A DNA stretch of 64,000 bases from Bacteroidota bacterium (lineage in GTDB: Bacteria > Bacteroidota > Bacteroidia > Bacteroidales > Paludibacteraceae): NCBI GenBank assembly GCA_017860295.1, contig JAFNAS010000012.1, forward strand, positions 62,001-126,000. The letters are read 5' to 3'. Every line of letters begins with the position of its first letter. Position 1 is the stretch's first letter. Below the pieces are notes generated by a model. It ran no database searches, was not told where the DNA came from, and was given only the letters and a program-made list of their open reading frames with translations. Position numbers and translations under genes: made by a program. Shown here one piece after another: positions 8,105 to 17,156 of this stretch.

Positions 8105-9589
8105 ATGGAGACTTTCTTAATTAAAGCGGCACAACTGATACTGAGTTTGTCGATATTGGTGTTTTTGCATGAGTTGGGTCACTTTGCTTTTGCACGCATT
8201 TTCAAAACAAGGGTAGATAAATTCTATCTCTTCTTCAATCCATATATTTCCTTGTTGCGATGTAAAAAAATTGGAGGCAAATGGCAGGTTAAATTTTTTG
8301 CACGTAACGTGCCCGATATGTATCGTAAAAAACTGGATGCTTTCGGTAATGTGGTGAAAGATGAAAAAGGCAAAGATGTGATGGAAGAGCTTTCCAAGGA
8401 CGATTTGCCCGAAAATGATTGGAGAAGATATACCGAAAATACCGAGTGGGGTATCGGTTGGTTGCCGCTTGGCGGCTATTGCAAAATTGCCGGCATGATC
8501 GACGAGTCGATGGATACCGAAGCTATGAAAAAACCGGCACAGCCTTGGGAGTTTCGTAGCAAGCCGGCATGGCAGCGTCTTTTTATCATGGTGGGCGGAG
8601 TTCTGGTAAATTTTATTACTGCTTTGGCTATTTATGCCATGATTCTTCTGGTATGGGGCGAAGAATACCTTCCTTTGCAAAATGCGAAGTATGGGATGCA
8701 ATTTACCGAAGTTGCCGTGAAGAATGGCTTCAGAAACGGAGATATTTTATTGGCAGTCAATAATAAACCGGTAGACGAAACGTCGGATGCCGTTAAAAAA
8801 ATTCTGACGGACGGTTCGCAACCGATCACGGTATTGCGCAACGGGCAAAAGGTCTCTTTTGTAATACCGTCCGATTTTACCCGTCAGATTATTGCTTCCA
8901 ATCCTAAATTATTCATGTCGCCGCGTATTCCGTTTGTGGTAGAGAAGACGATGAATGGGTCGGCTGCCGCTAAAGCCGGTTTGCAGAAAGGTGATAGTGT
9001 GGTGGCGGTGAATGGTAAAGCAATGTTTGCTATACAGGATGTCTCTAATCAGTTGGATTCATGTAAAGGGAAAACAGTTCCGTTTGAATTTGTAAGAGCC
9101 GGTAAGCATTTAACGGTATCGATTGCTGTGAGTGAGAACGGCAAAATAGGAATCGCGTTGAAAAATTCGTTCGCGGGTTTTGTTACCAAACGCATCACCT
9201 ATGGATTCTTTGAATCTATTCCAGCCGGTATCAATAAAGGTGTAGAAACGTTGGTCTCTTACGTGAAACAGCTTAAGTTTATCTTTACCAAAGAGGGAGC
9301 AAAACAGATTGGTGGCTTTGGTGCCATTGGAAGCCTCTTTCCGGATATGTGGGATTGGCAAAGTTTCTGGGCACTGACCGCATTTCTTTCTATTATACTG
9401 GCGTTTATGAATATTCTTCCTATTCCGGCACTTGATGGCGGACACACGCTGTTTCTGCTCTACGAGATGGTGACAGGGCGTAAACCGAGCGATAAATTTC
9501 TGGAGTATGCTCAATTGGTAGGTCTGTTTTTGATTTTTGCTTTGATTATTTACTCAAACGGGAATGATATTTTCAGGCTGTTTAAATAA
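8105..9589 (+). CDS. rseP: Site-2 intramembrane metalloprotease RseP
   Basis: RseP-type proteases cut transmembrane anti-sigma factors or signal-peptide remnants within the inner membrane. The zinc motif HELGH is at residues 22-26 in the first membrane segment, and the C-terminal motif NILPIPALDGGHTLF supplies the third ligand and the NPDG-like signature. Two PDZ-like domains fall between (around residues 220-280 and 290-350, the second with AAAKAGLQKGDSVVAVNG). The 494-residue length is slightly above the E. coli enzyme, because of an insertion around residues 70-115. It sits 50 bases after dxr in the same direction. An ECF sigma module elsewhere in the window (28.9 kb) could be a downstream target, but that is inference. 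Confidence 0.95.
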   Translation: METFLIKAAQLILSLSILVFLHELGHFAFARIFKTRVDKFYLFFNPYISLLRCKKIGGKWQVKFFARNVPDMYRKKLDAFGNVVKDEKGKDVMEELSKDDLPENDWRRYTENTEWGIGWLPLGGYCKIAGMIDESMDTEAMKKPAQPWEFRSKPAWQRLFIMVGGVLVNFITALAIYAMILLVWGEEYLPLQNAKYGMQFTEVAVKNGFRNGDILLAVNNKPVDETSDAVKKILTDGSQPITVLRNGQKVSFVIPSDFTRQIIASNPKLFMSPRIPFVVEKTMNGSAAAKAGLQKGDSVVAVNGKAMFAIQDVSNQLDSCKGKTVPFEFVRAGKHLTVSIAVSENGKIGIALKNSFAGFVTKRITYGFFESIPAGINKGVETLVSYVKQLKFIFTKEGAKQIGGFGAIGSLFPDMWDWQSFWALTAFLSIILAFMNILPIPALDGGHTLFLLYEMVTGRKPSDKFLEYAQLVGLFLIFALIIYSNGNDIFRLFK

Positions 9590-9613
9590 GCAAGTGATTT
9601 AAATTTTACGGCT

Positions 9614-9931
9614 ATGTTTCAAAAAATCTGGTTGAATCTGCGTAAATGGTCGAAGCATACCAAACATATTAAATATTGGTTGGTGGCCGGAACTTTCCTG
9701 ATTATTATGTGTTTTGTGGACGAAAATAATTTTTTCAGACGCATCTCCAATCAACGTGAAATCCAAAATCTGGAGGATCAGATAGAGTCGTACGACAAAA
9801 ATATAAATGATAATCGGATGAAAATTAACGAGCTGCAAACGGGTAATGCCAATCTGGAAAAATTTGCCCGCGAAGAGCATTTGATGAAGCGACCCAACGA
9901 AGATATATTTATTATTAAAGAAAAAGATTGA
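9614..9931 (+). CDS. FtsB/DivIC-like septum formation initiator protein
   Basis: The 105-residue protein has a short cytoplasmic N terminus, one membrane segment (about YWLVAGTFLIIMCFV) and a coiled coil rich in I/L heptads (REIQNLEDQIESYDKNINDNRMKINELQ) ending with FAREEHLMKRPNEDIFII, the conserved tail of the DivIC/FtsB family. These proteins form the FtsQLB-like divisome subcomplex in the inner membrane. It follows rseP by 24 bases and its TGA overlaps the next ATG (TGATG), so the two genes are coupled. The Bacteroidetes ortholog is usually annotated simply as septum formation initiator. Confidence 0.88.
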   Translation: MFQKIWLNLRKWSKHTKHIKYWLVAGTFLIIMCFVDENNFFRRISNQREIQNLEDQIESYDKNINDNRMKINELQTGNANLEKFAREEHLMKRPNEDIFIIKEKD

Positions 9932-10278
9932 TGCAAATAACAGAAAAACAGCGGACCCGAATATTGCAATTGCTTTATAGTGTGGGTTATGTGTTGTTGA
10001 TGATAGGGACGATCCTCTATTTTTCGACGTTTAAAGTCGCGCCATACCTGTTTTCGTTGGGTGTTGTGTGTCTTATCGTGGTGAGGGTGGTTTTACCTAT
10101 CGATCAGTCCGATTTCAGAACCAAACGATTGAATAAAATTCATGCATTTGCTACTCTGGTATTAGTTGCCAGTGCCTATGGAATGTTTATTCATCATTAT
10201 CTCTGGCTGGCCGGATTGCTCCTGTCTACCATACTTGACCTGTATATCAGTTTCAGATTACCTAAAAAGGGAAAATAA
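9931..10278 (+). CDS. Small integral membrane protein of unknown function
   Basis: The 115-residue product is almost entirely membrane-embedded, with about four hydrophobic segments (VGYVLLMIGTILYFS, LFSLGVVCLIVVRVVL, FATLVLVASAYGMFI, LWLAGLLLSTILDLYISF). The ORF-track start at 9928 is a TTG; the ATG at 9931 overlaps the upstream TGA, so translation is coupled to the FtsB-like gene. No transporter or enzyme motif is visible. Its fixed place after a divisome gene suggests an envelope role, but this is only positional. A terminator follows after about 18 bases. Confidence 0.75.
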   Translation: MQITEKQRTRILQLLYSVGYVLLMIGTILYFSTFKVAPYLFSLGVVCLIVVRVVLPIDQSDFRTKRLNKIHAFATLVLVASAYGMFIHHYLWLAGLLLSTILDLYISFRLPKKGK

Positions 10279-10295
10279 AGATTTCTTTTCGATAT

Positions 10296-10336
10296 AAAAA
10301 ACGCAACCGATTTCAACAATCAGCTGCGTTTTTTTA
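10296..10336 (+). terminator. Rho-independent terminator after the dxr operon
   Basis: AAAAAACGCA pairs with TGCGTTTTTT across a loop of about 19 bases, ending in a T-run. It closes the dxr-rseP operon and, by symmetry, can serve the minus-strand HTH gene. Confidence 0.8.
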
Positions 10337-10358
10337 TGCTTCTTTTTTTTGTTTTTAG

Positions 10359-10610
10359 TTAGTGGACTCCTTCAAGAAGGTGAAGAGCATGATCTAAAAT
10401 AGTCGTATCGTCTAGCATTACCAACCCACCGTCGGGACCCGGCTCTATATGAACACCACAACTCTTGCCATCTTTAAAATTATGACCACCGAAGTAATTG
10501 CGCACCGTTTCGTCGGTTAGCCCTAAATCTGAGGCAATTTTTCCCATACTGCCAGACGGAAGTCTGTCTTTGATTTTTCTCAGTTCGTTAAATGTGATAG
10601 TTCTAGTCAT
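10359..10610 (-). CDS. Small HTH DNA-binding protein
   Basis: The 83-residue protein (ATG at 10610; the ORF-track start two codons earlier is GTG) has a helix-turn-helix-like region, IASDLGLTDETVRNYFGG, near residues 25-45, followed by a conserved tail IEPGPDGGLVMLDDTTILDHA. Similar short proteins are common in Bacteroidetes and are annotated only as DNA-binding. Its target is unknown. It lies downstream of dnaA on the same strand, separated by dnaA's terminator, so it has its own promoter; a near-consensus TATATTTA lies at 10657-10664. Confidence 0.7.
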   Translation of the reverse strand: MTRTITFNELRKIKDRLPSGSMGKIASDLGLTDETVRNYFGGHNFKDGKSCGVHIEPGPDGGLVMLDDTTILDHALHLLEGVH

Positions 10611-10807
10611 AATCACGCGATATTATAAGGTTAATACAAGAGTTAATTTCGCGCTCTAAATATACTGCTTAAAAAGTGGAATTGCAAACGGCGTTATGTT
10701 TTTTTTACAGTAATATTGGGGCGCTGGTAGGTGGTATCGTGCAGTGATTTATGTGTAATTCCTTGTTTTGTAGATGAGAAAAAGATGGTTTTTTTGTATG
10801 AAGACTA

Positions 10808-10836
10808 AAAAAAATCCTCTCGTTCGAGAGGATTTA
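10808..10836 (-). terminator. Terminator of dnaA
   Basis: An 11-bp stem AAATCCTCTCG/CGAGAGGATTT with a 2-base centre lies 12 bases beyond the dnaA stop, followed on the minus strand by a T-run (from the A-run at 10808-10814). Confidence 0.88.
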
Positions 10837-10847
10837 ACTATTTAGGA

Positions 10848-12242
10848 TTATGCTTTAATCTTATTTTGAATTTCCTGTATGCAGGCTCTGTATTGTTTGT
10901 CGATTTCCATTAAATCGTTTACTACTTTGCAGGCATGCAATACCGTGGCATGATCTCGTTTCCCAATCAGTTCTCCGATGGAAGAAAGCGAATGTTTGGT
11001 ATGGCATTTTGCAAGATACATGGCAATTTGACGAGCCTGAGCCAGTTCTCTATTCCTGCGTTTGGATAGCATATCTTCTATCTTCAGGCCGAAATGTTCG
11101 CATACCACATTTCTGATTTGCTCGACGGTGACTACCTTGGGAGTAACATTGACCACATTGTTCACTGCTTTGTGGGCAAGTTCTATGTTGATTGGATTGT
11201 CCGTCAGCGTGGAATAGGCCAGCAATGAAATAATAACGCCTTCCAGATCACGGATATTGTCGGTCACATTTTCGGCAATATAGTTTACCACTTCATCGTC
11301 GATTTCCAATCCGTCTTTGAAAATTTTGTGCTTTAGAATGTTCTTACGCAATTCAAAGTCCGGCTTTGATATCTCGGCCGACAAGCCCCATTTGAAGCGC
11401 GTGATGAGTCGCTGTTCGAGTCCCTGGAGTACCATGGGTGACCGGTCGGATGTCAGAATTAGTTGCTTGCCGTTTTGGTGAAGATGATTGAAGATATGGA
11501 AAAATGTATTTTGAGTTCCATTTTTGCCGGCAAATTCGTGAATATCGTCTAGAATCAATACGTCAATGCTCTGGTAGAAATTCAGAAAATCATTCACCGT
11601 GTTGTTGCGAACCGCATCGGTATATTGAATCTGAAAGAGATTGGCCGAAACATAAAGCACTCGTTTCTCCGGATGTGTTTTTTTTGCCTGAATACCGATG
11701 GCATGAACGAGGTGTGTTTTACCGACTCCCGATTGCCCAAATACGAACAAAGGGTTGAAAATGGTGGTTCCCGGATTGTTGCCGATGCTGATACCTGCCG
11801 TCCGAGCCAGTTTGTTGCTTGTTCCCTCTACAAAAGTGTTGAAATTGTAAATAGGGTTGAGCTGCGGGTCGATATGTGGAACAACCTCTTTGCGTGTAAA
11901 CGGGTTATCCTGTTTGGGCGCGTTGTATAGTTGATTGGGTTTTAACTTATCGTCGCTCGGGATGGTAGTGCTGGTTCCAGAAGTGCGATCGACCAAAACA
12001 CGGTACATCAAACGCGTCCCGTCGCCAATTTCTCTGTGAATGGTCATCCTCAGTAGATCGACAAAAGTTTCTTCGATGTATTCATAAAAGAACTGGCTGG
12101 GGACTTGTACCGTAAATACGTTGTTATCGTAACTCAGGGGTACGATAGGCAAAAACCACGTAGAGAAGGTAGTTTCGGACACATTGTCGCGTATCACACG
12201 CAGACAACGGTGCCACAAGTCACTGGCGTTGTTCAATTTCAT
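10848..12242 (-). CDS. dnaA: Chromosomal replication initiator protein DnaA
   Basis: DnaA binds DnaA boxes at oriC, melts the origin and loads the helicase. The 464-residue protein has domain I (LWHRCLRVIRDNVSETTFSTWF), a variable linker, the AAA+ domain III with Walker A GQSGVGKTHL near residue 168 and Walker B VLILDDIHEF near 230, and domain IV ending in the box-binding helix SSIGELIGKRDHATVLHAC. All hallmark residues are present. It is divergent from alanine dehydrogenase across a 383-base spacer with near-consensus DnaA boxes, which may reflect autoregulation or origin function. Confidence 0.97.
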   Translation of the reverse strand: MKLNNASDLWHRCLRVIRDNVSETTFSTWFLPIVPLSYDNNVFTVQVPSQFFYEYIEETFVDLLRMTIHREIGDGTRLMYRVLVDRTSGTSTTIPSDDKLKPNQLYNAPKQDNPFTRKEVVPHIDPQLNPIYNFNTFVEGTSNKLARTAGISIGNNPGTTIFNPLFVFGQSGVGKTHLVHAIGIQAKKTHPEKRVLYVSANLFQIQYTDAVRNNTVNDFLNFYQSIDVLILDDIHEFAGKNGTQNTFFHIFNHLHQNGKQLILTSDRSPMVLQGLEQRLITRFKWGLSAEISKPDFELRKNILKHKIFKDGLEIDDEVVNYIAENVTDNIRDLEGVIISLLAYSTLTDNPINIELAHKAVNNVVNVTPKVVTVEQIRNVVCEHFGLKIEDMLSKRRNRELAQARQIAMYLAKCHTKHSLSSIGELIGKRDHATVLHACKVVNDLMEIDKQYRACIQEIQNKIKA

Positions 12243-12625
12243 CTTTTTTCTGTCTTAAGTCTTTTCGGGTAGACAAAGATCAAAAAGATTTTCCACATAT
12301 AAAATAGCTGTTTTGAAGTATTTTTCATGTTTTTTTGTACAATCTTTATTATCAGGGTGTTAATTTAATCGATTGTATTCTATGTATTTACGTGCTTGTT
12401 GATAAATAATTGTCTTTTTTTCAACAAGCTAACAGATGAGTTAAAAAAAGTTTACGACATAAGGGTGTAGAGGGAGTAGCTTCGGAACTCATTGTTTTTA
12501 AGGTATATGAATGTATTTATGTTTGAGAACATAAAACTAACACATTTTCACATTGAATCTTTGCGATTGCGACAAAAAACCTTGATCTTTGATGCGATAT
12601 TTATTTACCTTTAAATTTTGTGAGT
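12243..12625. other. dnaA upstream spacer with near-consensus DnaA boxes (possible origin or autoregulatory region)
   Basis: This AT-rich, gene-free stretch contains TTTTCCACA at 12290-12298 (one mismatch to TTATCCACA), TGTTGATAA at 12397-12405 (reverse of TTATCAACA, one mismatch) and a weaker TTTTCAACA near 12417. A near-consensus minus-strand promoter GATCTTTG lies at 12274-12281 for dnaA. The sites could serve dnaA autoregulation, replication initiation or neither. Few boxes, and none perfect, keep the call weak. Confidence 0.3.
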
Positions 12626-13711
12626 ATGAAAATTGGAACCCCCAAAGAAATCAAAAACAACGAGAATCGGGTGGGATTGACTCCCGCTGGCGTGGCTGCA
12701 CTGGTTAAACAAGGCCATATTGTTTACATTCAGGAAGGTGCAGGGGTTAATAGTGGCTTTAGTGATGATTTGTATTTGAAGGTAGGTGCAACTTTGTTGC
12801 CCTCAATTGAAGAGGTGTATGCCGCCTCTGACATGATCGTCAAAGTGAAAGAACCGATTGAACCTGAGTATCGGTTGATCAAAAAAGATCAGTTGCTTTT
12901 TACTTATTTTCACTTTGCCTCCAATCCTGGTTTAACAAAAGCGATGATTGACAGCGGCGCTGTTTGTCTTGCTTACGAAACGGTTGAAAAAGCCGATCGA
13001 AGTCTTCCTTTATTGATCCCAATGTCGGAAGTTGCTGGTAGAATGTCTATTCAGGAGGGAGCTAAGTATCTTGAACGTCCTAACGGCGGTAAAGGTATCC
13101 TTCTGGGTGGAGTGCCGGGTGTGAAACCTGCAAAAGTTCTTGTATTGGGTGGCGGTGTCGTAGGTACACAAGCTGCCTGGATGGCTGCCGGTTTAGGTGC
13201 TGATGTTACGCTGGCCGACATTTCGTTGCCACGTTTACGTTATTTGGCCGATGTGTTGCCTCAAAACGTAAAAACACTTGTCTCTTCCGATTATGTAATT
13301 GCCGAAGAGGTAAAAACGGCCGATCTGGTTATCGGCGCCGTATTGGTAACGGGGGCAAAAACTCCGCATTTGGTAACAGCAGCAATGTTGCCTACAATGC
13401 AGCAAGGAGCTGTAATGGTGGATGTTGCTATCGATCAGGGAGGTTGTTTCGAAACTTCGCATGCAACCACACACAACGATCCGATTTATACGATCGATGG
13501 CGTGGTACATTATTGCGTGGCCAATATCCCGGGTGCAGTACCTTATACCTCAACATTGGCATTGACCAATGCCACTTTGCCTTATGCAATACAATTGGCA
13601 AATCAAGGTTGGGAAAAGGCGTGCGAAGCAAATGCCGAACTTAAAAAAGGCTTGAATATCGTCAAGGGTGATATCGTTTATGCGGCTGTTCGCGAAGCCT
13701 ATAAGGGATAA
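12626..13711 (+). CDS. ald: Alanine dehydrogenase
   Basis: Ald reversibly deaminates L-alanine to pyruvate and ammonia with NAD in the cytoplasm. The 361-residue protein begins MKIGTPKEIKNNENRVGLTP, with the substrate-binding Arg, and has VKVKEPIEPEY, AYETVE, a Rossmann motif KVLVLGGGVVGTQAAWMAAGLGADV near residue 170, and the C-terminal VANIPGAVPYTSTLALTNATLPY. Length and motifs fit the family fully. The ORF-track GTG at 12620 is replaced by the ATG at 12626. A terminator follows, so it is monocistronic. Confidence 0.96.
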   Translation: MKIGTPKEIKNNENRVGLTPAGVAALVKQGHIVYIQEGAGVNSGFSDDLYLKVGATLLPSIEEVYAASDMIVKVKEPIEPEYRLIKKDQLLFTYFHFASNPGLTKAMIDSGAVCLAYETVEKADRSLPLLIPMSEVAGRMSIQEGAKYLERPNGGKGILLGGVPGVKPAKVLVLGGGVVGTQAAWMAAGLGADVTLADISLPRLRYLADVLPQNVKTLVSSDYVIAEEVKTADLVIGAVLVTGAKTPHLVTAAMLPTMQQGAVMVDVAIDQGGCFETSHATTHNDPIYTIDGVVHYCVANIPGAVPYTSTLALTNATLPYAIQLANQGWEKACEANAELKKGLNIVKGDIVYAAVREAYKG

Positions 13712-13734
13712 TCCGTTTTTGATATGAATTACAG

Positions 13735-13771
13735 ACAGCATGGCATCTGACGGTGTCATGCTGTTTTTTTT
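13735..13771 (+). terminator. Rho-independent terminator of ald
   Basis: ACAGCATG pairs with CATGCTGT around a 14-base loop, followed by eight T residues. Confidence 0.85.
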
Positions 13772-13793
13772 ATGGCTTGCGCTCAAAATATTC

Positions 13794-13801
13794 TATCTTT
13801 G
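13794..13801 (+). promoter_or_regulatory. Bacteroidetes -7 element TATCTTTG upstream of recO
   Basis: A perfect TAnnTTTG about 32 bases before the ATG at 13833. It lies inside the ORF-track extension of recO and so rules that extension out. Confidence 0.6.
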
Positions 13802-13832
13802 TTTATCAAGAACCAGTCTTACCATCCTCTCT

Positions 13833-14558
13833 ATGTTTCTTAAAACTAAAGCTATCATATTGCATTGTCTGAAATACAGCGATAAGGCCACCATCGTTCA
13901 TCTGATTTCCGAAGAGCGAGGAAGGCTTTCTTGTATTTTATATGGCGCGTCAAGAAAAAAAAGCGGATCGAAAATGGCTTTTTTGCAACCGTTGTCATTG
14001 GTCGACCTGGAAATAGAGATGGTGCCGGATCGGGAATTGCATCAAATAAAAGAAGCAAGGCCATCTCAGATTGTTAGTTCTATACAGATGAATCCGGTGA
14101 AAAATGCGTTGGCACTTTTTCTGGCCGAATTTTTGTACAGAACTCTCCGTGAAATGCAAACGGACAAACAACTGTTTCGCTTCTTGCAGCAATCGGTGCT
14201 GGTTCTGGAACGTTCGGAGCAGGGAATTGCCAATTTTCATCTGGTGATGATGCTTCATTTGACCCGTTTTCTTGGTTTTTTCCCCAATACTGAAACTGCC
14301 GGACGACGTTTTTATTTCGATATGGAGAACGGAATATTTACTTCAGCCTGTCCGTTACACAAACATTTTTTGCGTCCGACCGAAAGTGCGGTCTTGTATC
14401 AGCTAATGCGTATTAATTATGAGAATATGCATTTATTTCGTTTTTCTAGAGCAGAACGAGTTGATATACTGGAATATGTACTTGCTTACTATCGCATTCA
14501 TCTGGTCGAAATCGGTGAGCTCAAATCTTTGGCGGTGTTAACGGAGTTGTTCGATTGA
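13833..14558 (+). CDS. recO: DNA repair protein RecO
   Basis: RecO helps load RecA on SSB-coated single-stranded DNA in the RecFOR pathway. From the ATG at 13833 the protein is 241 residues, a normal length. The N-terminal OB fold is evident (TKAIILHCLKYSDKATIVHLISEERGRLSCILYGA), followed by the helical domain with FLAEFLYRTLRE and FHLVMMLHLTRFLGFFPN. Zinc-finger cysteines found in some RecOs are not obvious here, which is usual for Bacteroidetes. The ORF-track start at 13740 overlaps ald's terminator and is rejected. The gene stands alone between ald and the TPR protein. Confidence 0.92.
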   Translation: MFLKTKAIILHCLKYSDKATIVHLISEERGRLSCILYGASRKKSGSKMAFLQPLSLVDLEIEMVPDRELHQIKEARPSQIVSSIQMNPVKNALALFLAEFLYRTLREMQTDKQLFRFLQQSVLVLERSEQGIANFHLVMMLHLTRFLGFFPNTETAGRRFYFDMENGIFTSACPLHKHFLRPTESAVLYQLMRINYENMHLFRFSRAERVDILEYVLAYYRIHLVEIGELKSLAVLTELFD

Positions 14559-14629
14559 TGTGAGACGGGCATTTCCTTTGTTTTAGCTTTTCTAAAGGTT
14601 TCGGTGACAGATTTTTCGTCCGAAATACG

Positions 14630-14637
14630 TACATTTG
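14630..14637 (+). promoter_or_regulatory. Bacteroidetes -7 element TACATTTG
   Basis: A perfect TAnnTTTG match about 35 bases upstream of the TPR protein ATG at 14672. Confidence 0.55.
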
Positions 14638-14671
14638 CAGTTCTTACATAAGACAACCAAATTATCAGTCA

Positions 14672-16390
14672 ATGAAGTTTATTCGTATAGTCATACTTGC
14701 CTTGTTGGTAAGCAGTGCATTGCATATTTCCGCTTCGAAAAAAAATGTATATAAGCATTTTGATGTGGTTACTCCAACCGATTTGCTATTCGACTATTTT
14801 TTTGATGATGCTTTGCGTGAGCGACTTGCCGGTCATTTCGATGTCTCCATTGATTTGTTGAATGCTTGTAACAGCATTAAGCCGGATGACGGAAATGTGA
14901 TGTATGAGTTATCGAAGATCTATGTGGTTACCAAACAGATCGACAAATCTATCGTTTGTCTGGAGAAAGCTTCTGTAGCTCAACCTGAAAATATATGGTT
15001 TAAGACAGCTTTGGCAGAACAGTATCTGGCATCTCAGAAAGTGGATAAGGCTGTGGAAGTATATAATGCTATTGTGAAAATCGATCCTGAAAACGATGAT
15101 GCATTGATGATGCTGGTCAATATCTATTCTCAATCGGAGAAGTATAACGAGGCCATTGCAGCATTGAATCTATTGGAGAAAGTACAGGGCGTGAATCAGG
15201 AGGTTACGATGGAAAAGGCTCGCCTCTATTTTATGCAAAACCAGAATAAGAAAGGGATAGCTGAAATAGACAAACTGGTAAAAGCTAATCCGAATGAGCC
15301 TAAATATCAGGTGCTCAGAGGCGATATTTATCTCGATCAGAAAATGCAGAAAGAAGCTCTGGTTTGTTATCAGCAGGTGCTGGAGAGCGATCCTAACAAT
15401 GGAGATGCTTTATATTCGTTGTCGAAATATTATAAGGCCATCGGGGATTCCGTGTCGATGATGGCAACACTAGATCAGATGATGCGCAACAAAAATGTTG
15501 ATCTGGAGCCGAAGATATCTGTGTTGAAAGATCTTGTTACAAGACCGGCTGAGATGCAGAAGGTGGAGGGCTATCTTGCTTCTTTGCTTGAAATGTATCC
15601 CGAAGAAGAGGGTTTGCATAACTACAACTATCTCTTTCTGCTGATGAAACAGAAAAATCAGGAGGCGGAGAACGAATTGAAGATCATGCTGGATCTGAAT
15701 CCTCAAAATAAATTGACATGGACCAGGATGATCGATATGAAGATTAAGCAGGAAAATTTTTCAGCTATCGATTCTCTGTGTACAAAAGCATTAGAATATT
15801 TTGCCGACGATGTCGATTTTTATTTTTATAAAGCAATAGCGCTGTTTCAGTTGGGTAAATACCGACAAACGATTATCAGTTGCAATAAAGCCCTTCAATT
15901 GGTCCCTGACGAGAATATTGTGATGCGATCGCAAATATATACTCAAATGGGGGATACCTATTATAAACTCGGGTTGAAAGACTCGACATATTTGTCGTAT
16001 ACTCAGTCCTTAAAATATCAGCCTAATAACATAGGAACGCTAAACAACTACGCTTATTATTTGTCGCTTGATAAGCGGGAATTGCAGAAGGCGGAAAGCA
16101 TGAGTGCCAAAACCGTGGCAGCCGAACCAACTAATGCCACATATCTCGATACGTATGCCTGGATTTTTTTTGTTCAAGGAAAGTACTCGTTAGCAAAAAT
16201 ATATGAAAAACAGGCGATAGAAAACGGAGGAGACAAAAGCGTAGAAGTGCTTGAGCACTATGGTGATATCCTGTTTCTGTCGGGCGAAAAGGAGCTGGCC
16301 TTGGAATGGTGGCAAAAAGCGGTAAAAGCAGGTGGGGATTCTCTGCTTTTGAAGAAGAAAATTGAAACCAAAAGCTATCTGGAAAAATAA
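14672..16390 (+). CDS. Secreted tetratricopeptide-repeat protein
   Basis: The 572-residue protein has a signal peptide (MKFIRIVILALLVSSALHISAS) and then about 12 TPR-like helical pairs spread over the full length, for example GNVMYELSKIYVVTKQIDKSIVCLEKA-type units and PKYQVLRGDIYLDQKMQKEALVCYQQVL. TPR proteins of this kind are periplasmic or outer-membrane-associated scaffolds in Bacteroidetes, and no enzyme motif is present. It has its own promoter and ends at a bidirectional terminator that overlaps its stop codon. Specific partners cannot be named. Confidence 0.82.
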   Translation: MKFIRIVILALLVSSALHISASKKNVYKHFDVVTPTDLLFDYFFDDALRERLAGHFDVSIDLLNACNSIKPDDGNVMYELSKIYVVTKQIDKSIVCLEKASVAQPENIWFKTALAEQYLASQKVDKAVEVYNAIVKIDPENDDALMMLVNIYSQSEKYNEAIAALNLLEKVQGVNQEVTMEKARLYFMQNQNKKGIAEIDKLVKANPNEPKYQVLRGDIYLDQKMQKEALVCYQQVLESDPNNGDALYSLSKYYKAIGDSVSMMATLDQMMRNKNVDLEPKISVLKDLVTRPAEMQKVEGYLASLLEMYPEEEGLHNYNYLFLLMKQKNQEAENELKIMLDLNPQNKLTWTRMIDMKIKQENFSAIDSLCTKALEYFADDVDFYFYKAIALFQLGKYRQTIISCNKALQLVPDENIVMRSQIYTQMGDTYYKLGLKDSTYLSYTQSLKYQPNNIGTLNNYAYYLSLDKRELQKAESMSAKTVAAEPTNATYLDTYAWIFFVQGKYSLAKIYEKQAIENGGDKSVEVLEHYGDILFLSGEKELALEWWQKAVKAGGDSLLLKKKIETKSYLEK

Positions 16391-16413
16391 AATTTTCTTC
16401 GGGAAGTTTTATT
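16386..16413. terminator. Bidirectional terminator with a UUCG loop between convergent genes
   Basis: AATAAAATTTTC and GGAAGTTTTATT pair around TTCG, with two G-U pairs on the plus-strand RNA. The flanking A and T runs make it usable from both strands. The left arm overlaps the TPR gene stop codon and the right arm ends two bases before the kinase stop. Confidence 0.7.
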
Positions 16414-16414
16414 G

Positions 16415-17128
16415 TCAACTCTTTTTCCAGAACTGAGAATGGTACTTAAGGGCAGACTTGACAAAAACGGTCGGATCGAACCCTCTTAGTTTGGCATATT
16501 CGTTGGCAATGAATTCTATGAGTGATTGATCCATGAAAAATCGGCGAAAACAGCGAGCTGCCATTTTTTTTGTTACTATGCCGAATTTCATTCTGTTGAT
16601 ATCCAGAAGCGTGAATGTGAATGTTCCGTTCGTATTTTCAAATAGCACGTTGCCAGGAGAATAATCAATCGGATATATCTCTTGCTCATGAATAGAGGCG
16701 GTATAGGCCGCCAGAGCTCTCAATAAATCTTCATTTCCTTCTACTTTATATTCACTTAATTCGCGTAAAATATGCGATTCCGGAGAAAATAGCGAAACAA
16801 AATAGGAATTTGTCAAAAACAATCCGTTATATTGTTCGATATAAGCTACCGGGGTTGGTGTAGAAATGTTTTTCTTCAAAAGTTGCGAGGCATAAGAGTA
16901 GGCTCTTTTGGATTTGCTTTGACGGAAGGTTCCATAAGCTATCTGATTGATAATGTGAGGCCGTTTATAGCTTTTTACCGTAAATAAAGTGCTGTCAATT
17001 TCAAAATTTTTGATTTCGTTTCTGGCTTTATAGATCGTAATTCCTTGCGACTGAAAAGTTTGAGGAAGTGTCTGTATAAAGTTACTAACGTGCTGATATG
17101 CCGGTGCAATAGTAATGATAGTCTTCAT
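16415..17128 (-). CDS. Lipopolysaccharide kinase (Kdo/InaA-type) family protein
   Basis: The 237-residue protein resembles the Kdo kinase/InaA/WaaP group, which phosphorylates lipid A-core sugars at the inner membrane. The kinase catalytic loop is IYPIDYSPGNVLFE, with the Asp and Asn retained but the usual HG before Asp replaced by PI, and FTLLDINRM supplies the metal-binding Asp of the DFG-like motif. A basic N-lobe with a candidate Lys in LFTVKSYKRP is present. No signal peptide is seen. It converges on the TPR gene and has its own consensus promoter. Actual substrate is unproven. Confidence 0.8.
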   Translation of the reverse strand: MKTIITIAPAYQHVSNFIQTLPQTFQSQGITIYKARNEIKNFEIDSTLFTVKSYKRPHIINQIAYGTFRQSKSKRAYSYASQLLKKNISTPTPVAYIEQYNGLFLTNSYFVSLFSPESHILRELSEYKVEGNEDLLRALAAYTASIHEQEIYPIDYSPGNVLFENTNGTFTFTLLDINRMKFGIVTKKMAARCFRRFFMDQSLIEFIANEYAKLRGFDPTVFVKSALKYHSQFWKKS

Positions 17129-17148
17129 GTTTTGTTTGGAAAGGCCAA

Positions 17149-17156
17149 CAAAGATA
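17149..17156 (-). promoter_or_regulatory. Bacteroidetes -7 element TATCTTTG
   Basis: A perfect TAnnTTTG on the minus strand, about 20 bases before the kinase ATG at 17128. Confidence 0.6.
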
